DNA from: Aselliscus stoliczkanus
Taxonomy: Eukaryota; Chordata; Mammalia; Chiroptera; Hipposideridae
Length of the DNA: 64,000 nucleotides
Assembly: GCA_033961575.1 (NCBI GenBank)
Contig: CM066730.1
Coordinates: 132,374,023 to 132,438,022, forward strand
Direction of reading: 5' to 3'
Below are positions 59,199-64,000 of this stretch, one piece after another. Every line of letters starts with the position of its first letter. Position 1 is the stretch's first letter. The position numbers and the translations under genes are program-made. A model generated the notes under the pieces. The model did not search any database, had not been told where the DNA came from, and saw nothing but the letters and a program-made list of their open reading frames with translations.

Positions 59199-60940
59199 TC
59201 TGGCTTACTCTTTGTGTTTGCTTCAATATAACAGATAGATCCCCCAGATTTCTCAGTCTTTTCTGGGTAAACTTATATGGTGTGTATCCTTTATATTTGA
59301 ATTACTCAGTCTCCCTATTCTCCTGTGCTTGTATCTGAGGTGTTCCTTGTGTCATGCGTCCTCACTTATTGAAGTTTTAGTTTTGATTACTTTTGGTTTG
59401 TCAGTAGGTGGGATTGACTCCCAGATTGATTAGCTGTGAAAATCAGCAGCATCTGCAGTTTATGAGCTGCTGTGAGAGGATTGACCCCTCTGATGAAACT
59501 TGGACCCTATGGGTCCTAGTACCTGTAGCAACTTCCTTTTGGGTGTGACTCTTGTATGTCAAATCCAGAAATGCTCTGGTTTTATCTAAAGTTGGCCTCC
59601 AGGTATAATGATTCTTGTGTCTGTTTGTTTGGACCCACTGCTGCAGAGTGATTTTAGAGCATAAAAGATCAACAAGAACAACCTCCACAGCCACCAAAGG
59701 AAACCAAATGCTCGCACAAGTAAAAAAAACCAACCATCAAACTACAGTCAACTTGTACAGAAATATCAATCACACTAATGAAGAAAACAAACAGAAACAA
59801 AACAAAAACCACACACTCAGTAATAACAGAAGAGGAAACAAAATAAAATACAATATCCTAAAATAAAAAATGGAATAAACATGAGAAACCGATTAGCTAT
59901 ACCTAAAAAATAAAAATAAAAATAAACTAAAATAATAATAAAAAAAGTAAGAAAAATTAAAAAAAATAAAATTTGCAGAAAAAAGGAAAAGAGGAAAAGT
60001 ATAGCAGTGAGAAGAATGAATAAAATAAGAGAGCAAGTGAGGGTGGGGAAAAAAGAAAAAGAAAAGAAAGAAAAAGAAAAAAGGAAAAATAATATATATA
60101 TATTTGTCTACACACCCATATATATGGACATATATTCACCTATATACACCTATATATATATGCCTATATTAAAAACTACAATATGATTAGAATGAAATAG
60201 AAATAAAAACCAAAAACAACCAAGATAAGCAGCCAATAAAGGGAAAACAAAACAGAATAAAACCAAACAAACCAAAAATACCCGTGCCGGTCTAGGCTAA
60301 AGTCCACCAAGCTCTCTTCAGTTTGTCTGCTGTACAAAAATTCCTGTGCGTCTTGTGGGAACAGTAGGCCACCGGATGCCTAGCGTGATCCTGGCACTGC
60401 AGGTTTGCTGTACTTGAGTGTGGTTGTGACGTGTGATTGGTGGTTTTTACAAAGTCACTGCCTTTTTGCTTTTGCCTGTCCCAAGGCAGGCTGCACCCAC
60501 AAAGGTTCAATGAGTGTCTCTGGGCACCCTTTGGGTTGACAGCCGTGGAGAATTAAAGAATTCCTCACTATCAAAAGCCTGCTGCTAAGAATCTGTTAAT
60601 TAGTGCCTCAGCAGGTGAACCTGCCCTGCCTCCCAAGCCTTGCCTAAAGGTGGGGGCGGGGTAGGTAGTCTCACTCTGCAGCCTTTACTGGGTGGAAATT
60701 CTCAACCCCCTGCAGGTAGGAATATCTTCCTAGTCTGCCCCTATTGCTCCATTCAGGAGTCAGTTTAAGACTGTCTTGGCGGGGGGCCAAAGTTTGTGGG
60801 AGTGGGTGAGTTATTGGTTTTTTGTTTTTGCTTTCTGTTCAAGAGTAGAAAAAGGAAAAAACAAAAACAAAAAACATAAAAGTAAACAAAGCCACAGTTC
60901 CAACACTGTTTTAAGCTAAGGCCTTTGCCTCTTATGCTCC
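59199..60940 (-). other. L1 5'UTR, distal (ORF1-proximal) part
   Basis: About 1.7 kb between ORF1 and the CpG-rich promoter. From 59700 to about 60290 the plus strand is extremely A-rich with few pyrimidines, so the L1 mRNA would carry a long T/U-rich leader. Small frames here have no domain. The stretch lies between the two TSD copies, so it belongs to the insertion. A total 5'UTR of about 2.1 kb is longer than in human L1. Confidence 0.75.
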
Positions 60941-61280
60941 AGTGGAGTTCCTGCTGCTCTCCCAAAGGGTCTGCCGGAATTTAGGGAATTGCGCGCACCC
61001 TACTGTGTGGCTAAGATCCCCGCTCCGCGTCTCTCGGGGACCTGCGTCTCCGCCCGGCGCGCTGTGTGTCTGAGTGAGTCTTCCTTTTCCCCTGCTCCCG
61101 GGTTTCAGGCTTCTGCCTTGGAGCCGGCGCGCGCCCAGGCGGATCTCCTGCTGCTCTCCCAAACGGTCTGCCGGGATTTAGGGGACTGCGCGCACCATGC
61201 TGCGTGGCTCCGACCCCCACTCCGTCTCTCCGGGACCTGTGACTCCGGCCGGCACGCTGCGTCTCCATGGGCGAGTCCCT
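60941..61280 (-). promoter_or_regulatory. CpG-rich tandem-monomer L1 promoter
   Basis: A GC-rich, CpG-dense segment contains one monomer starting at 60950 ('cctgctgctctcccaaaggg') and a second at 61147 ('cctgctgctctcccaaacgg'), a period of 197 bp. The second is cut at 61280, the element's 5' end. Shared landmarks include 'tctgccgg', 'gcgcgcacc', 'gggacctg' and the 'gcgctg..tctc' end. In other L1 families monomers of this kind carry the internal RNA polymerase II promoter. Function here is inferred from position and composition. Confidence 0.72.
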
Positions 61281-61295
61281 GTTCATTAACTTATT
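61281..61295. repeat. right target-site duplication of the 7.4-kb L1
   Basis: 'gttcattaacttatt' corresponds to 53873-53887 with one mismatch. It marks the L1 5' terminus at 61280. Confidence 0.75.
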
Positions 61296-61445
61296 GACTG
61301 TCTGCACACTCCCGGTATAAGGTAAGGTAAGGAGAGAGGGACCGCCTCTCTCACTCATTGTTCTATCCCCATTCTAAACAATGGGGTTTCTAAATAGTGT
61401 CTGGTCCACAATAGATGCTCAAATATTTGTTTACTGAATTTGTTA
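61296..61445 (+). repeat. LINE-2 3' terminus, right part of the split copy
   Basis: 'ctatccccattctaaacaat', 'gtgtctggtccacaatagat' and 'gctcaaatatttgtttactg' give the L2 3' end expected to follow 53887 if the L1 were absent. Confidence 0.65.
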
Positions 61446-64000
61446 TTACTAGAAAAATTCAAAATATTAAATCATCCCTTCCCTTGTTATTAATATATAT
61501 TTGGCACTTATAAAATATTGAGAGTTAATATTGGCATGAAGTCTGATTTTGCCATTTTCATAGGCAACACACAAATATTTAAAAATTTAAATGCTAAATT
61601 TTCTTTCATATCCACAGTTATTCTAGATTCAAAATCAGTTTTCTATGTGACTAATAGGTGTCTTTTAAAAAATATGATTTCTCATCAATGTTTTATGTTG
61701 TTTATAGTTCCTTATTTTGATCATTCAATTTCTGTTACATATGGAAAATAATAAGGGTAAGTAAGTATCTGCTAAGTAGAACTAACTTATTAACAAGGTC
61801 CCAGTAAAACAAATGGCACAAATGTCTGCTTCCAGTTGGCAATACTTATGCCAAGTTTCATCTGTTCACACTCCTGCCCTCTCCTACTCATGGTGACATT
61901 TAGACATATCCATCTTGCCTGTAGAATTAGCTCTGCACAACCCTTTTGACCAATTCTGAGAGTGGCAGACTGCCAGTCTGGGACTGAGAAATTAAATTGA
62001 CCTGGCCAGGACTTATTTCCAACCTTGAACCCTATTTTCTAATTGCTGGGCTTTTACAGCATCCTGACATTTAGAGAGGGCATTCTGACTCGACTGCATA
62101 TTAGCTGTGTAGGCTTGGGGGAAATAATAAAAAAGAATCCGCCTAATCTCAGATTCCTCGGATCTCCAGGAAATAGACCCTGAGTCTTTCTTTTTGACCC
62201 TGAGTCTCTCAAGGAGGCTTGTTGGCCAGTGCTCTGGGGGGCATCACACCTGTGAGGGGTGAAGGAGACAGGATTGGGGAGAGGAGATGAACTGGGATGC
62301 TGCTGCAGCAGAGGTTTTGGCCGAATCTACTAATGCTCTGGAGCTGGCATGGCCTGTCAGTGATGTCTTTGAGGCTAGGTGTTGAGCTCTACAATCCACT
62401 TCAGTCAGTCACAGGATGCAGGCTGACCCCAGGAAGGACTGTGACCCTCATTAAGGTGGCTGTCTTTGGTTGAAAGCAATTCCTGATTAGGATCAGGCAA
62501 GAGCCTTCAACTACCAACACTTGGGGACATCCAGGGAAATTAGTGGCTCTGTCTGGGAGGTTTCCTTCAGCATTTACTACATGGGGTTAATCATATTTCT
62601 TTGCCAAATTTTATGTGATATCACATGAGATCGTGTGTGTTGAAAGCATCTAGCCTAGTCCCCGGGCACTAAGATGGCACTCAGATACAATTTGCCACAT
62701 GAATGAATGAAAGATAAATGAAGAAGTGTTTGCTGACCCCATATCTTGTTGTCGGTATTTGCTCATTCCTGTGTGCAACTGTCTGTCATGAGTGTTTCTC
62801 TTTCACACAGTGGCTCTACAGATTAACCTTTAGAGAAGTTTAGGGAACTTTTTAGGGAAGACCACGAGGGGCCTATTTCCATTTCACAAATTGAGCCATT
62901 TTCCCAGAGCTTCGATTAATCAGCTACACTTCTAAGTCATGTAAAATGTCAGGCTAAGTGGGTTGAGTTTGACAACTACATGTTGGACCTTTGAAGACAG
63001 AATTTGAGGGATTTGTAGTATTAGGGTGACTCTGACTGAAGTCTAATCTTTCACAGAATTTTTTAAAAAAGAACTTCTATTTTTTTAGGCTCTAGGGCTA
63101 GCTTAGTAAGGTAATATTTTCTAATTATTTCATATTAGCTGGCCCATACATGAGATGTAAAATAGAAATAAGGCAAATGTAATATTTCTCCTGAATCAAA
63201 AGGAAGTCATGCAGTTATTGCTTTTACAGAGGTAAGAAGTCACACTCCTCTTTATGGAATAGTTCCCATATTTTAAAGAAATTCCTCCAATAAATACACT
63301 TTTTACGTATGTTAATTAACAACCTTGTGAGAGTGATACTTCTTTCCCCATGTATATAAAGAGTTAAGTGATTTGCCGAGTTGAAGAATTTCTAAGAGAG
63401 CTATGGCTTCTAATTTTGACTACTATGCTATCCCCACCCCCTATAATATATAGCAATTTTGCTTTCTACTTCCAAAATTTGTCTTCTTACTGTATAATTA
63501 GTTAACCCTTTCATTCCATTAGCAGCCATTTTTGTACCACTCATTATATACCAGACTCAGGCTGCAAGGCAAGTAACCCAGAGATCCAAAGTGCAAGTAC
63601 CCTCATGGGTAAGACAAGGGAGGCAGCAGAACAGCCTCAGACCCTTGTGAGCTGAAGCTACTTCCTCTAGTTTCCTGATTTGTTAGTCAATCACTACAGT
63701 AGGTAAAGCTAGGCTAGTTACATGGTTTTCCAATTTCTTATGATAGAACAGTCACTTCCAACTTCAAATAAATACTGACACAGTGTCAAATTCTTTTTCA
63801 AGCCCTTAGGGTGACAAATATCATCCTTAGAACAGGCTGTTTTTCTCAAGTGAACATTCTGAATGCATGCTACTTAGACTCTGATATAAACCTAAGCTAA
63901 TGGTCAGAGGAAAAATCACAATCTCTGGAATCATACACTTTATGACTCTAATAAGGTGATGACAATGGCTCTGTTGTTAATTTTTTTGGAATACAATACA
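61446..64000. other. unique sequence, nothing recognised
   Basis: No young repeat, RNA gene or coding frame longer than 77 codons. A MIR-like antisense trace lies at about 63310-63440 ('agttaagtgatttgccgagt'). A 20-bp partial duplication 'gaccctgagtct' is at 62176 and 62196. Confidence 0.4.

Larger units (their letters stand above)
53888..61280 (-). mobile_element. near full-length L1 (LINE-1), antisense, 7.4 kb
   Basis: On the minus strand, from 61280 down: a CpG-rich promoter/5'UTR (61280-59199), ORF1 (59198-58323), a 48-nt spacer, ORF2 (58274-54445), a 3'UTR with a G-rich tract (54444-about 53940) and a T-rich plus-strand end that is the element's poly(A). A TSD brackets it. L1 copies itself by nicking DNA with the ORF2 endonuclease and reverse transcribing its own mRNA at the nick, and it also supplies the machinery that spreads SINEs such as those elsewhere in this window. 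This copy is full length but dead through nonsense and frameshift changes in both ORFs. Its preserved length and CpG-rich end indicate fairly recent insertion. Confidence 0.93.

Noticed and set aside
58639..59238. Plus-strand frame of 199 codons rich in Ser and Phe.
   Set aside because: It lies opposite L1 ORF1, and its composition is that of a coiled-coil gene read backwards.
61011..61358. 115-codon Arg/Gly/Pro-rich antisense frame in CpG-rich DNA, resembling a first exon.
   Set aside because: It coincides with the tandem L1 promoter monomers and runs past the element boundary. GC-rich composition alone explains it.

Overview
This window is mammalian nuclear DNA: AT-rich, with no operons, no dense coding, and a mix of very old and young interspersed repeats. 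Several short tRNA-derived SINEs share a head beginning ggccggccgagtgg and a body ending gtgacactgccctc plus poly(A), and there are longer composite SINEs with a ggggaattgggg tail. Together with a relatively young L1 family, this suggests a bat, probably of the rhinolophoid/yinpterochiropteran side. That assignment comes from memory of repeat families, not from a search. I could not identify a protein-coding exon, a functional RNA gene or a processed host-gene pseudogene. The window reads as intergenic or deep intronic sequence.

Layout. 1-10.6 kb is AT-rich unique sequence with eroded MIR and L2 fragments and a long (TC)n tract at 7.44 kb. 10.6-14.5 kb is a SINE cluster: four short tRNA-type SINEs with target-site duplications (TSDs) and one composite SINE. 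14.5-31.4 kb is mostly unique sequence with MIR/L2 fragments, an old antisense L1 3' part (20.9-21.9 kb), another short SINE at 22.1 kb and an antisense L2 body at 27.1-28.3 kb. 31.4-37.85 kb is a nested zone. It holds a solo LTR carrying an 82-bp mariner-like MITE, then an old sense L1 whose ORF2 is interrupted by a second copy of the same MITE and by an MLT1-type LTR. That LTR is itself split by a 1.5-kb antisense L1 copy that lacks its 3' two-thirds but carries its own poly(A) and a TSD. 37.9-53.5 kb holds scattered SINEs, a TSD-flanked L1 3' end at 43.0 kb, an MLT1-type LTR at 45.8 kb, a composite SINE at 48.9 kb and several L2/MIR fragments. 53.9-61.3 kb is one nearly complete antisense L1 (about 7.4 kb) with 5'UTR, ORF1, ORF2, 3'UTR and poly(A), inserted into an older L2 3' end. 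61.5-64 kb is unique sequence.

The only extended coding homology is the L1 machinery (ORF1 RNA-binding chaperone, ORF2 endonuclease/reverse transcriptase). It is broken by nonsense and frameshift changes, so it is annotated as pseudogenic. The most useful observations are the tandem-monomer CpG-rich L1 promoter, the 3'-less but polyadenylated L1 insertion with a different 5' leader, the palindromic MITE pair, and the datable nesting order. I found no evidence of a new cellular system.
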